A stretch of DNA of 62,575 nucleotides from contig JAGWTB010000003.1 in NCBI GenBank assembly GCA_028869175.1, positions 1 to 62,575 on the forward strand, given 5' to 3'. The position numbers were made by a program, and so were the translations under genes. Source of the DNA: Sphingomonadales bacterium (GTDB lineage Bacteria; Pseudomonadota; Alphaproteobacteria; Sphingomonadales; Sphingomonadaceae). The notes beneath the pieces were generated by a model. That model did no database searches and had not been told where the DNA came from. It saw only the letters and a program-made list of their open reading frames with translations. This document shows, piece by piece, positions 40,449 through 48,950 of this stretch. Numbering within the stretch: position 1 is the stretch's first letter; each line of letters begins with the position of its first letter.

Positions 40449-41066
40449 ATGACTGTCCATCTCCACGAAGAAGATCTCCCCGAAGGCGTTCTCGGCCCCG
40501 GCCCGATTGCCATCGACACCGAAACCATGGGCCTGCTGACCCCGCGTGACCGGCTGTGCGTGGTCCAGCTCTCCGACGGCAGCGGTGATGAACATCTCGT
40601 CCGCTTCAAGCCGGGCAGCAGCTTTGCCGCGCCCAACCTGAAGGCGGTGCTGGCCGACCCGGCGCGGCTGAAACTCTATCACTTCGCGCGGTTCGATCTG
40701 GCCGCAATCGAGCATTACCTGGGCGTAGTCGCAGCGCCGGTGTTCTGCACCAAGATCGCCTCCAAGCTGGTGCGCACCTATACCGACCGCCACGGGCTGA
40801 AGGAACTGGTGCGCGAATTGCTGGGCAAGGAGATTTCCAAGCAGCAGCAATCGAGCGACTGGGGCGGCCCGGACCTGTCAGAGGCGCAGCGCGAATATGC
40901 CGCGTCCGACGTGCGCTATCTCCACGCCATGCACGCCATCCTGGTCGAGCGGCTGGCACGCGAGGGGCGGACCGAGATGGCGCAGGCCTGCTTCGATTTC
41001 CTGCCGATGCGCGCCCGGCTGGACCTCGCCGGCTGGGCAGAGCGCGACATCTTCAGTCACGAGTAA
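40449..41066 (+). CDS. RNase D-like 3'-5' exonuclease domain protein
   Basis: A 205-residue DEDD exonuclease consisting of the catalytic domain alone, without the HRDC domains of full RNase D. Exo I is AIDTETMG, exo II is LYHFARFDLAAIE, exo III (DEDDy) is YAASDVRYLHAM. ATG 40449 begins the protein. It probably trims RNA 3' ends. It precedes lptC and lptA in the same direction, 24 bases apart. Confidence 0.9.
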   Translation: MTVHLHEEDLPEGVLGPGPIAIDTETMGLLTPRDRLCVVQLSDGSGDEHLVRFKPGSSFAAPNLKAVLADPARLKLYHFARFDLAAIEHYLGVVAAPVFCTKIASKLVRTYTDRHGLKELVRELLGKEISKQQQSSDWGGPDLSEAQREYAASDVRYLHAMHAILVERLAREGRTEMAQACFDFLPMRARLDLAGWAERDIFSHE

Positions 41067-41090
41067 GCGGCAGGGCGGCAGGCAGCAGGC

Positions 41091-41735
41091 ATGACCATCC
41101 AGGCCGACCAGATTCGCGACCGCCGCCGCGCCTTTGCCGCGCCCGGCGGCTTCCACGACAAGCTGGTGCGCTTTCTGGCGACGGCTCTGCCCGCCGGGGT
41201 CGGCGTGATCGTGGCGATAATGGTGCTGTCCCCGCTCAGCCCGCATGGCGAAATCAGCTTCCTGCTCGATCGCAACAAGGTGGCCATGGTGCGCGAGCGG
41301 CTGCGGATGGACAACGCCACCTATCGCGGGGAAGACAGCGACGGCCGCGCCTTCACCGTCAGCGCCGGCAGCGCCGTCCAGCAGACGGCCAAGGTGCCGG
41401 TGGTGGAAATGCGCGACCTTGTCGCCGCGATCCAGATGAGTGACGGCCCCGCCCGCCTCGCCGCGCCGCAGGGCAACTACAATTTCGACAGCGATCAGGT
41501 GGCGGTGAGCGGCCCGGTCACGTTCAGCGCCGCCGATGGCTATGCCATGCAGACCAGCAATGTGGCCATCGATCTCAAGACCCGCCGGGTTACCGGATCG
41601 GGCGGGGTCAGCGGCACCATTCCGGCTGGCACTTTCACCGCCGACAGGATAATCGCCGACCTTGGCGAGCGTTCGGTGACGCTCGACGGTCACGCCCGGC
41701 TCCACATGGCGCCCGGCAAGCTCAGGATGCCGTGA
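41091..41735 (+). CDS. lptC: LPS export protein LptC
   Basis: An inner-membrane-anchored bridge subunit of the Lpt machine. The 214-residue protein has one membrane helix (~34-52, TALPAGVGVIVAIMVLSPL) and a periplasmic beta-jellyroll with LptC-type pieces such as FTVSAGSAVQ and MQTSNVAIDLKTRRVTG. Its stop overlaps the lptA start by one base. The order lptC-lptA is standard; lptB should follow but does not here. Confidence 0.9.
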   Translation: MTIQADQIRDRRRAFAAPGGFHDKLVRFLATALPAGVGVIVAIMVLSPLSPHGEISFLLDRNKVAMVRERLRMDNATYRGEDSDGRAFTVSAGSAVQQTAKVPVVEMRDLVAAIQMSDGPARLAAPQGNYNFDSDQVAVSGPVTFSAADGYAMQTSNVAIDLKTRRVTGSGGVSGTIPAGTFTADRIIADLGERSVTLDGHARLHMAPGKLRMP

Positions 41736-42322
41736 TGCAAGCCCAATCCTCGCTTCCGCTCAAGTCGCTGGCGCTGCGTTCGCTGCTCGGCGGGCTCGCC
41801 GCCGGCGCGGTGGGGCTCGGGCTGATGGCGCAGCCGGGGGCCCAGGCGATCACCGGGCATAATTCCGACGCGCCGGTGAACTATGCCGCTGACCGGATCG
41901 AGTTGCAGGACAAGGCGAACCGCGTGGTGCTTTCGGGCAATGTCGCTATCGACCAGGGCGGCCTTCACCTGTCCGCCGCACGCACCACGGTGGCCTATAC
42001 CGATGCCGGCTCGCTCAAGATCCAGCGGATCGATGCCACCGGCGGCGTGGTGGTGACGCGCGGCGACGAATCGGCGCGCGGCGATGTGGCGATCTATGAT
42101 TTCAACCGCCGCATCATCACCATGGTGGGCGGCGTGGCGCTGCGGCGCGGTGGCGATACGCTGAACGGCGGGCGGCTGACTATCGATCTCGCCACCGGCA
42201 TTTCCAGTGTCGATGGGCAGGCAGGCGGCTCGTCTCCCGCGCTGGGCAGCACTGCCCCGGTCAGCGGCGGCGGGGGCGGCGGCCGGGTATCGGGCAGCTT
42301 CTCGGTCCCCAAGCGCAACTGA
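41735..42322 (+). CDS. lptA: LPS export periplasmic protein LptA
   Basis: Forms the periplasmic bridge that carries LPS to LptDE. The 195-residue product has a signal peptide (~1-38, QPGAQA) and an OstA-like jellyroll: VNYAADRIELQDKANRVVLS, then GNVAIDQGGLHLSAART. The C-terminal tail is Gly/Ser-rich (PVSGGGGGGRVSG). The start could be ATG 41735 or the GTG one codon earlier; both overlap the lptC stop. The downstream gene is not lptB but a polysaccharide-locus gene. Confidence 0.92.
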   Translation: MQAQSSLPLKSLALRSLLGGLAAGAVGLGLMAQPGAQAITGHNSDAPVNYAADRIELQDKANRVVLSGNVAIDQGGLHLSAARTTVAYTDAGSLKIQRIDATGGVVVTRGDESARGDVAIYDFNRRIITMVGGVALRRGGDTLNGGRLTIDLATGISSVDGQAGGSSPALGSTAPVSGGGGGGRVSGSFSVPKRN

Positions 42323-42348
42323 CCGGCACGGCACGCGGGGCTGCCCCG

Positions 42349-43536
42349 ATGATGGACCTGCCGCGCCTGAAACGCCTGCTGCTCGCCATGGCGGGCACGG
42401 CCTGCCCGCCTACTGGCGAAGCCTTGCGCGCCCTGGTCCCGGCTGACTGGCAGGCGCTCGATACCATTGCCGCGCGGCACCGGCTGCAGCCCCTGCTCCA
42501 CGCTGCATGGCAGGGCAGCCCGGCGGTGCCGGAAGCGGTGCGGCAGGGCTGGCGCGCGGTGCACCGGGATTGGGCCATGGCCGCGATGGTCCAGCGCGCC
42601 GACATGCTGGAAACCGTCGCCCTGCTGCGCGCCGATGGCATCGAGCCGCTGGTGCTCAAGGGCGGCTGGCTGGCCTGGCATGCCTATCCCGAAGCCGCGC
42701 TGCGACCGATGCGCGATATCGACATGCTGGTGCCCCAGGCCGACTATGTCCGTGCCATGCGGCTGCTGGAAGCGCAGGGCTTCGCCCTGGCTGAAGAGCC
42801 GGAAATGGCCTGGGAGGACATGCTGCTCTACGAAAAGAGCTTCGCGCCCTTCATCGTCCGGCGCGGCACTGCCATCGAGGTACATCAGCACGCCTGGCAC
42901 CGCGAAGGCCGGCTCGAATATCCCAGTCCTGCCCCCGACGATGCCGGCCTGTTTGCCCGTTCGCGGATCGGCCCGGACGGGCTGCGCTATCCCGCCGCTG
43001 AAGACATGCTGGCCCATCTGGTGATCCACGCCGTCTACAGCCACCGGCTGGACTGCGGCCCGCTGCTGCTGAGCGACATCGATTTCCTGCTGCAGCGCGA
43101 AGTCATAGACTGGCCCGGCTTCTGGGCGCGGGCGGAAGCGCAGGGCTGGCGGCGCGGGGCGCGGCTGGTGTTCGAACTCGTCCAGCGCTGGCGCGCGCCA
43201 GCCGGGCTCGATCTGGCGGTCGACTGCGGCGATCCCCTGCCGCCGGAACTGGTCGAAGCCTCCGCCGACCTGATGCTGCAAGATCTCGACACCCGGCTCT
43301 CCGCCGGCTTTGCCGCCGCAACGCTGGCCGGTGGTCCGCGCACCCTGCTCCGCCGCCTGCGCGCGCGTGACAAGGTGAGCGAGACCGGCGACGTGGCGCG
43401 GATCACCCGGCGTTCGGGCGGCTACCTCGGCTGGGCCTGGTCACGCCTGCGGCGGACAGCGGGCGACCTCCTGCACCGCGAAACCCGCGCGCAGGCGCGC
43501 GACATGACCCGCTTCACCCGCTGGTTGAGCCAGTAA
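42349..43536 (+). CDS. Nucleotidyltransferase-family protein (NTP_transf_5-like)
   Basis: A 395-residue cytosolic protein. The catalytic-type signature VLKGGWLAWHAYPEAALRPM followed by RDIDMLV (~101-127) fits the family 5 nucleotidyltransferases found in exopolysaccharide and exosortase loci. Helical sequence follows. The acceptor and nucleotide are unknown. It begins 27 bases after lptA and opens the second polysaccharide block. Confidence 0.85.
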   Translation: MMDLPRLKRLLLAMAGTACPPTGEALRALVPADWQALDTIAARHRLQPLLHAAWQGSPAVPEAVRQGWRAVHRDWAMAAMVQRADMLETVALLRADGIEPLVLKGGWLAWHAYPEAALRPMRDIDMLVPQADYVRAMRLLEAQGFALAEEPEMAWEDMLLYEKSFAPFIVRRGTAIEVHQHAWHREGRLEYPSPAPDDAGLFARSRIGPDGLRYPAAEDMLAHLVIHAVYSHRLDCGPLLLSDIDFLLQREVIDWPGFWARAEAQGWRRGARLVFELVQRWRAPAGLDLAVDCGDPLPPELVEASADLMLQDLDTRLSAGFAAATLAGGPRTLLRRLRARDKVSETGDVARITRRSGGYLGWAWSRLRRTAGDLLHRETRAQARDMTRFTRWLSQ

Positions 43537-43719
43537 TCGCCTCTCGCACCTGCGAAGCCCCCATGACGCCACTTTTCACTTGTCTTGTCCGGGCGGACCT
43601 GTAGGCATTCGCAACTGCAATATGGGGCTGCAGACGACTGAGATGGCGACGTTGAACTTTTCGCTGACCGGCCCCGGTCGGTCGCAACCCAGTCGAATTG
43701 CCATAAAGGGATTCCTCGC

Positions 43720-44430
43720 ATGAATATCCTGACCCTGGGCAAGCGCATCGCCGCCCGGTTCGGTGTTCACGCCGACCGCTTGTCGCGCCAGCCGGAAACC
43801 CAGTTCCTCGGACTGGTCCATCGGCCGATCGACCTGATCGTCGACGTCGGTGCCAACACCGGCCAGTTCGCGCGAGACATCCGGGCCCGGTTCCCCAGGG
43901 CCCATATCGTCAGCTTCGAACCCAATCCGGTGCCCTATGCCGAACTCTCGGCCTGGGCCCGCGCCGATGGCAATGCCACCGCGATCAATTGCGCGCTGGG
44001 TGAGGAGGAGGCGATGCTGGACATGCACGTCCACACCGACCATTCGCCCTCGTCCTCGCTGCTGCCGACCACCACAACCAATGTCGAGCTGTTCCCGCAG
44101 ACCGCCGAGCAGCACGTTCAGCAGGTACGGGTCCGCCGCCTTGACGACGTGCTGGCCGAAATCGGGCACCCTGCCGGGCCGGACACCTTCCTGAAGCTTG
44201 ACGTCCAGGGCTTTGAGGAAATGGTGCTGCGCGGCGCGCCGCTAACGCTGGCCACCGCCGCCGCGCTGATGACCGAAGTGCCGATCGACCAGCTCTATCA
44301 GGGCCAGACCGATTTCTTCACGCTCTACCAGACCGTCACCAAGGCCGGTCTGCGTTATGGCGGCAACATGTCGCAGTTCCTCGCGCCCGATGGCCACGTA
44401 GTGTTTCTCGACGCCTTCTTCGTGCGATGA
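43720..44430 (+). CDS. FkbM-family methyltransferase
   Basis: A 236-residue SAM enzyme that probably O-methylates a sugar of the exopolysaccharide. Motif I is LIVDVGANTGQFARDIRARF (~41-60), with SFEPNP after it and LKLDVQGFEEMVLRGA further on, as is typical of FkbM proteins. AAGGGA precedes ATG 43720. The 183-base spacer upstream holds an inverted repeat GACCGG-CC-CCGGTC (43666-43679) that could be an operator. The stop overlaps the flippase start (ATGA). Confidence 0.9.
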   Translation: MNILTLGKRIAARFGVHADRLSRQPETQFLGLVHRPIDLIVDVGANTGQFARDIRARFPRAHIVSFEPNPVPYAELSAWARADGNATAINCALGEEEAMLDMHVHTDHSPSSSLLPTTTTNVELFPQTAEQHVQQVRVRRLDDVLAEIGHPAGPDTFLKLDVQGFEEMVLRGAPLTLATAAALMTEVPIDQLYQGQTDFFTLYQTVTKAGLRYGGNMSQFLAPDGHVVFLDAFFVR

Positions 44431-45920
44431 GCAAGCGACGCCTGGCGCGCAACGCAGCGGCGTCGCTCGCGCAGGCGGCGATCACGACCGTTACGATGTT
44501 CCTGATGTACCGGCTGCTGTTGCGGTCGCTGTCCATAGAGGAAGTCGGCCTGTGGGCTCTGGTAATCGGCAGCACAGCCGTGGCGCGACTGTCCGACATG
44601 GGACTGGGAGCCGGGGTGCTGCGCTTCGTGGCGGGCGACATCGCCGCCGGTCGGCACGATGCGGCGGCGAGCACTATCACGATGGGCGTGATCTGCGCCG
44701 CCGCGCTGGTCGGCACGGTGGCGACGATTGCCTACCCCTTGCTGCTGCCACTGCTGCTGAAGGGAACTCCGCCAGCCTTGCATGCTGCCGCCGCTTCGCT
44801 GCTGCAGGCGGCTCTGGTTTCGGTGGTGATAAGCACGGCAGCCAACGTGTTCTTCAACGGCATTGACGGTTGCCAGCGCATGGATATCCGTTCGGGGCTG
44901 CAAGTGGCCGGCGGGCTGGTCCAGCTCGGCGCAACCGCCTTGATCCTTCCCGCACGCGGGCTGACCGGGCTGGGCGCGGTGCAACTGATCCAGTCAAGCT
45001 TCCTGCTGGTCATGGCCCTGTTCACCTGCGTGCGGCTCGTCGGAGCGACCCGATCAGCCTGGTTCCATGGCGAGCGGAGCCGCCTGCGCGAACTGTTCAC
45101 TTATGGCGGCGGGTTGCAGGTGGCGGCCATAGGCCAGATGCTGTTCGATCCGCTGGTCAAGGCCTTGCTCACCGCCTTTTCCGGGCTGGAGCTTACCGGC
45201 TATTTCGAGATGGCCAGCCGCCTGATTCTCCAGTGCCGGGCGATCTACAATGCCGGCTTCAATGCGCTGGTGCCTCATGTTGCCGCGCGGGCCCGCAACG
45301 AAGGGCTGAGCGCAGACGAGGTGCGCGGCATTTATCGTGAAGCTTCGAACCTGCTGCTGGAAACCGCGCTGCCGTTTTTCGCCATGCTGGCCTCGGTGCT
45401 GCCGCTGGCGGTACTGGTGTGGATCGGTCGGCTCGATACCAAGCTGCTGGCGGTGGCGCTGATCCTGATCATCGGCTGGACATTCAACACGCTCAACCTG
45501 CCGTCCTACCTGCTCAACGTCGCGCTGGGCCGGCTGCGCTGGAATATCCTGTCCCACGTCGTGATCGGTATCGCCACGCTGGCGCTGGGCCTGCTGCTGG
45601 GGCCGGCCATGCGCGGAACCGGGGTGCTGGCAGCGGCCAACCTTGCGCTGATCGCCGGCAGCGGTCTGGTGATCGCGATGTTCCACCGTGAATGGCATAT
45701 ACGGCTGGGCGAACTGGTGACGCCGCGTCAGTTCTGGGCAATCGCCGTGTTCTTTCTTGCCTGGGCATGCAGTACTGCGCTGGTAACCGGCCACCTGCCT
45801 GACAATCTGGTGGCCATGATCGTCATCCCTGCGCTGATCGCGCCTTTCGTGCTGGCGCTCCTGTGGACCAGCCCGGTTCGCAAGAGCCTGACCGATCAAC
45901 TGGGGCAATCGCGAAAGTGA
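44427..45920 (+). CDS. Oligosaccharide flippase (Wzx-like)
   Basis: A 497-residue inner-membrane protein of the polysaccharide-transport (MATE/MOP) superfamily with about 12-14 helices. The N-terminus RLARNAAASLAQAAITTVTM and the even spacing of helices fit Wzx proteins, which move lipid-linked repeat units across the membrane. It overlaps the FkbM gene by four bases. Confidence 0.9.
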   Translation: MSKRRLARNAAASLAQAAITTVTMFLMYRLLLRSLSIEEVGLWALVIGSTAVARLSDMGLGAGVLRFVAGDIAAGRHDAAASTITMGVICAAALVGTVATIAYPLLLPLLLKGTPPALHAAAASLLQAALVSVVISTAANVFFNGIDGCQRMDIRSGLQVAGGLVQLGATALILPARGLTGLGAVQLIQSSFLLVMALFTCVRLVGATRSAWFHGERSRLRELFTYGGGLQVAAIGQMLFDPLVKALLTAFSGLELTGYFEMASRLILQCRAIYNAGFNALVPHVAARARNEGLSADEVRGIYREASNLLLETALPFFAMLASVLPLAVLVWIGRLDTKLLAVALILIIGWTFNTLNLPSYLLNVALGRLRWNILSHVVIGIATLALGLLLGPAMRGTGVLAAANLALIAGSGLVIAMFHREWHIRLGELVTPRQFWAIAVFFLAWACSTALVTGHLPDNLVAMIVIPALIAPFVLALLWTSPVRKSLTDQLGQSRK

Positions 45921-45951
45921 TGGCCGGCGATCAAAGACTGTCTGCGGTGCG

Positions 45952-46923
45952 GTGCGAGCAGGAATGGCAAGCGTGATGACGGGGGACATGGTCATGGATC
46001 CAGCGACCGGCGAAGCGCGCGGTTATGCCTTGTCCAGCGGCGGCGGTGACTGGATCGAGCGCCCTGATTGCCCGGCGTGCGGCGGTACGGGCACGGCGGT
46101 TGGTAAGCTGTTCAAGCAAGACAATCACCTCGGCGGGTTGGCGGCACCGCATCCCGCCAAGCCGATCGAACTGCGCCGCTGCGGCACCTGCGAACTGGTC
46201 TACAAGACGCTGGTCGCCAGTCCGGCGCTGCTTGAACGGTTGACGGCGCAGACCCAGGCCGGGCTGTGGATCAGCGCCTATGACTACGCCGAAGAAATCG
46301 CCCTGCTCCGCGCGATTGACCCTGCCGTGCTGGACGACGTGATCGACGTTGGCGCAGCGGGCGGCGGATTTCTGCGGGCACTGGCACCAGCAAGGCGCAG
46401 CTCCGCGCTCGACATCGTCCGCTTCGCCTCGCTGCGGATCAACGGTGAATTCGTGAAGGGCTTTCTCGACGATCCGGCGCTCGAATGGTCGGGCGAGGCC
46501 TATGGGCTGGTCGGCCTGTTCGACGTGGCGGAGCATTTCTACGATCCGCCGCAGGCCTTCGCAAACCTGCGGCGATTCTGCCGCAAGGGCGGACTGGTCA
46601 TCCTGGAAACCGGCGACAGCGATGCGGTATCCATGGCGCGGCTGCCACGCTGGTATTATCTCAATCTGCTGGAACATCACATCGCGTGGAACCGCACGTC
46701 GCTGGCGGCAATCGCTGCGAAACACGGCTTTGAACTGGCAAGTTTCGAACGCAAGGTCCACAAGGACAAGACCCCGCCCGGTCTGCGCCATCGGATCAAG
46801 GCGCAGGCCTTTTCGCTTGCCCCGCAACTGATTTCGGGATTTTACCGCCTGCTGGGCAAACCCTTCGACGTTCCCGCCGATATGGCTGTGGATCACATGC
46901 GGGTTGTGCTGCGCGCCATCTGA
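45952..46923 (+). CDS. Class I methyltransferase with N-terminal zinc ribbon
   Basis: A protein of up to 323 residues. A zinc-ribbon-like segment (CPACGGTG ... RRCGTCELVYK) precedes the SAM-binding core DVIDVGAAGGGFLRALAPAR. Motif GLVGLFDVAEHFYDPPQAF and the C-terminal HHIAWNRTSLAAIA follow. This build is common among sugar and polyketide methyltransferases of polysaccharide clusters. The start is uncertain: GTG 45952 is the longest, but the best Shine-Dalgarno (GGGGGA) serves ATG 45994. Confidence 0.85.
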   Translation: MRAGMASVMTGDMVMDPATGEARGYALSSGGGDWIERPDCPACGGTGTAVGKLFKQDNHLGGLAAPHPAKPIELRRCGTCELVYKTLVASPALLERLTAQTQAGLWISAYDYAEEIALLRAIDPAVLDDVIDVGAAGGGFLRALAPARRSSALDIVRFASLRINGEFVKGFLDDPALEWSGEAYGLVGLFDVAEHFYDPPQAFANLRRFCRKGGLVILETGDSDAVSMARLPRWYYLNLLEHHIAWNRTSLAAIAAKHGFELASFERKVHKDKTPPGLRHRIKAQAFSLAPQLISGFYRLLGKPFDVPADMAVDHMRVVLRAI

Positions 46924-46950
46924 TCATCGCAAATCACGGAAATTTCGGCC

Positions 46951-47895
46951 ATGTACGATCTCAAGGGAAAACGCGTCTACGTCTCTGGCCATCGCGGCAT
47001 GGTCGGGTCGGCCATTGTCCGGCGGCTGGCGAGCGAAGGCTGCGAGGTGCTGGTGGCGACGCGGCAGGAACTGGACCTGACCGATCAGGCGGCGGTGCGT
47101 GGCTGGATCGCGGACAAGCGCCCGCAGGCGGTGTTCGTTGCGGCGGCGCGGGTCGGCGGCATCCATGCCAACGATACCTACCCGGCAGACTTTCTCTATG
47201 ACAACCTGATGATCGAGGCGAACCTGATCGAAGCGGCCTACCGCGAGAAGGTGGAAAAGCTGATGTTCCTCGGCTCTTCGTGCATCTACCCCAAGCTGGC
47301 CGACCAGCCGATCATCGAGGACAGCCTGCTCACCGGTCCGCTGGAGCCGACCAACGAATGGTATGCCATCGCCAAGATCGCCGGGATCAAGCTGTGCCAG
47401 GCCTATCGCCGCCAGCATGGCTGCGACTTCATCTCTGCCATGCCGTGCAACCTCTATGGCCCCGGTGACAACTTCGATCTTGCCAACAGCCACGTTCTGC
47501 CAGCGCTGATCCGCAAGGCGCATGACGCCAGGGCACGCGGGGAGAGCGACCTGCCGATCTGGGGCAGCGGAACGCCGCTGCGCGAATTCCTCCATGTCGA
47601 TGATCTGGCCGATGCGCTGGTGTTCCTCATGCGCCATTACAGCGATGCGCCGCACGTCAACGCTGGCAGCGGCAGCGAAGTGACGATAGCCGAGCTGGCG
47701 CGCACGGTGATGCGGGTGGTCGGCCTGTCGGGCGAACTGCTGCCCGATCCGTCCAAGCCCGACGGCACCATGCGCAAGCTGATGGATTCGGGCCGCCTGC
47801 TGGCGATGGGCTGGGCCCCGCGGATCGGCCTGGAACAGGGAATTGCGGGAGTTTACGCAGACTTCCTCGCCGGCGGACCCCAGCGCGGCTTGTAA
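46951..47895 (+). CDS. fcl: GDP-L-fucose synthase
   Basis: An NADPH-dependent epimerase/reductase that turns GDP-4-keto-6-deoxymannose into GDP-L-fucose. The 314-residue protein shows the coenzyme motif SGHRGMVGSAIV, the family segment VGGIHANDTYPADFLYDN, the catalytic Ser in FLGSSCIYPK and the Y-x3-K in NEWYAIAKIAG. The partner gmd (GDP-mannose dehydratase) is not in view. It indicates fucose or a derivative in the secreted polysaccharide. Confidence 0.95.
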   Translation: MYDLKGKRVYVSGHRGMVGSAIVRRLASEGCEVLVATRQELDLTDQAAVRGWIADKRPQAVFVAAARVGGIHANDTYPADFLYDNLMIEANLIEAAYREKVEKLMFLGSSCIYPKLADQPIIEDSLLTGPLEPTNEWYAIAKIAGIKLCQAYRRQHGCDFISAMPCNLYGPGDNFDLANSHVLPALIRKAHDARARGESDLPIWGSGTPLREFLHVDDLADALVFLMRHYSDAPHVNAGSGSEVTIAELARTVMRVVGLSGELLPDPSKPDGTMRKLMDSGRLLAMGWAPRIGLEQGIAGVYADFLAGGPQRGL

Positions 47896-47952
47896 CTTTG
47901 CGCGGGCGCGTTATGGCCTGTCGCATCAGTCAGAATGGCCGGAAAGGCCGCA

Positions 47953-48606
47953 ATGGCTTCAGCGCAACTGGTGGGGCTGGTGATGTTGGGTTCGTCCAAT
48001 TCGGGGGACAAGTCGCGGGTGCGCCGCCGGTCGTCACGCCGATCGCAGAATCGCAGCGCCCAGGGTGACTGGCTCTATCGCTTCCGCAAGCTGTGGCGCC
48101 GCCATGTTGGCGCGGCCATGGCGGTGCTGACGCTGTTCTTCGTCGGCTACGTCTATTTCCAGACCTATACCAATGCCGTCGCCTATGAAGGCCTGTCCGC
48201 CGCGATGCGCAAGCAGGACGTGCTCTACGTACTGGGCAAGCCGGATGCGAAGCACAGCCTGAAGGGGCGCGAGGTCTGGGTCTATCGCAGCGGCGACCGC
48301 TACTACCAGACGACCTTCGGCAGCGACGGCGTGCTCAGCAACATCCTGTGCACCAGCAAGGTTGGCGCGGTGGGTGATTGCCTGCCGTCGCAGCGCGTTT
48401 CGCTGGGGATGACCGAGGATGAGGTGTGGTACCGGCTGGGCAAGCCGGCGGTCGAACGGCTGGACGGCACAACCAAGGTGATCGCCTATCCCTCGCTGGG
48501 GCTGACGCTCAAGCTGGAGCAGTTCCAGGTCTCGGTGATCGCCAACCAGCCGGAGCGGCGGCCACTGGCCATTCTGCCCAAGGTGCTGCGCATCCTGCTG
48601 CCCTGA
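47953..48606 (+). CDS. Membrane-anchored protein with two BamE-like half repeats
   Basis: A 217-residue protein of unknown function. A Ser/Arg-rich cytoplasmic head leads to one membrane helix (~52-72, AAMAVLTLFFVGYVYFQT). Two similar units follow outside: MRKQDVLYVLGKPDAKHSL with a WVYRSG strand, and MTEDEVWYRLGKPAVERLDG with an IAYPSLGL strand. The G-M-T-x3-V-x3-L-G-x-P pattern resembles the BamE/SmpA fold. The start is ATG 47953 because GGAAAGG lies five bases before it; an ATG 18 bases further upstream is possible. Confidence 0.7.
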   Translation: MASAQLVGLVMLGSSNSGDKSRVRRRSSRRSQNRSAQGDWLYRFRKLWRRHVGAAMAVLTLFFVGYVYFQTYTNAVAYEGLSAAMRKQDVLYVLGKPDAKHSLKGREVWVYRSGDRYYQTTFGSDGVLSNILCTSKVGAVGDCLPSQRVSLGMTEDEVWYRLGKPAVERLDGTTKVIAYPSLGLTLKLEQFQVSVIANQPERRPLAILPKVLRILLP

Positions 48607-48627
48607 CCAGGGCCGCCGCTGGGCTCC

Positions 48628-48918
48628 CTATCGGGCTGAGGAGCTTTCTTCCTCGCCCGCCAGCCGGCGCGATCCGGTGAAGGCCAGGTCCAGCGCCAGC
48701 CACAGCGCCTGCGAAATCAGCACGACCTTCGCCTCGCCGAAGGCGAACGTGAGGAAATAGCTCTTGAGCAGTCCGACAAAGGCGTAGAGCAGCCCGCCCG
48801 CCACCAGATGCACCGCGACAATGAACGGCACCCCGCGCAACGGAAACGGCAGGCGCGCGATACCCCGGCTGACCCAGAACGACAGAATGAAGGCCGAAAC
48901 CAGGGACCAGATGTGCAT
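48628..48918 (-). CDS. Small three-helix membrane protein
   Basis: A 96-residue protein read from ATG 48918 (MHIWSLVSAFILSFWVSRGI) with CGGAG seven bases before it. Three hydrophobic helices and an acidic-basic tail (GEEESSSAR) are visible. No family recognised. It is the only minus-strand gene within the polysaccharide blocks on this side, lying between the BamE-like and ligase genes and leaving 32 bases of divergent spacer. Confidence 0.65.
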   Translation of the reverse strand: MHIWSLVSAFILSFWVSRGIARLPFPLRGVPFIVAVHLVAGGLLYAFVGLLKSYFLTFAFGEAKVVLISQALWLALDLAFTGSRRLAGEEESSSAR

Positions 48919-48950
48919 CAACTCGCTCCGACGGCGCGTGGGAATGCAGA

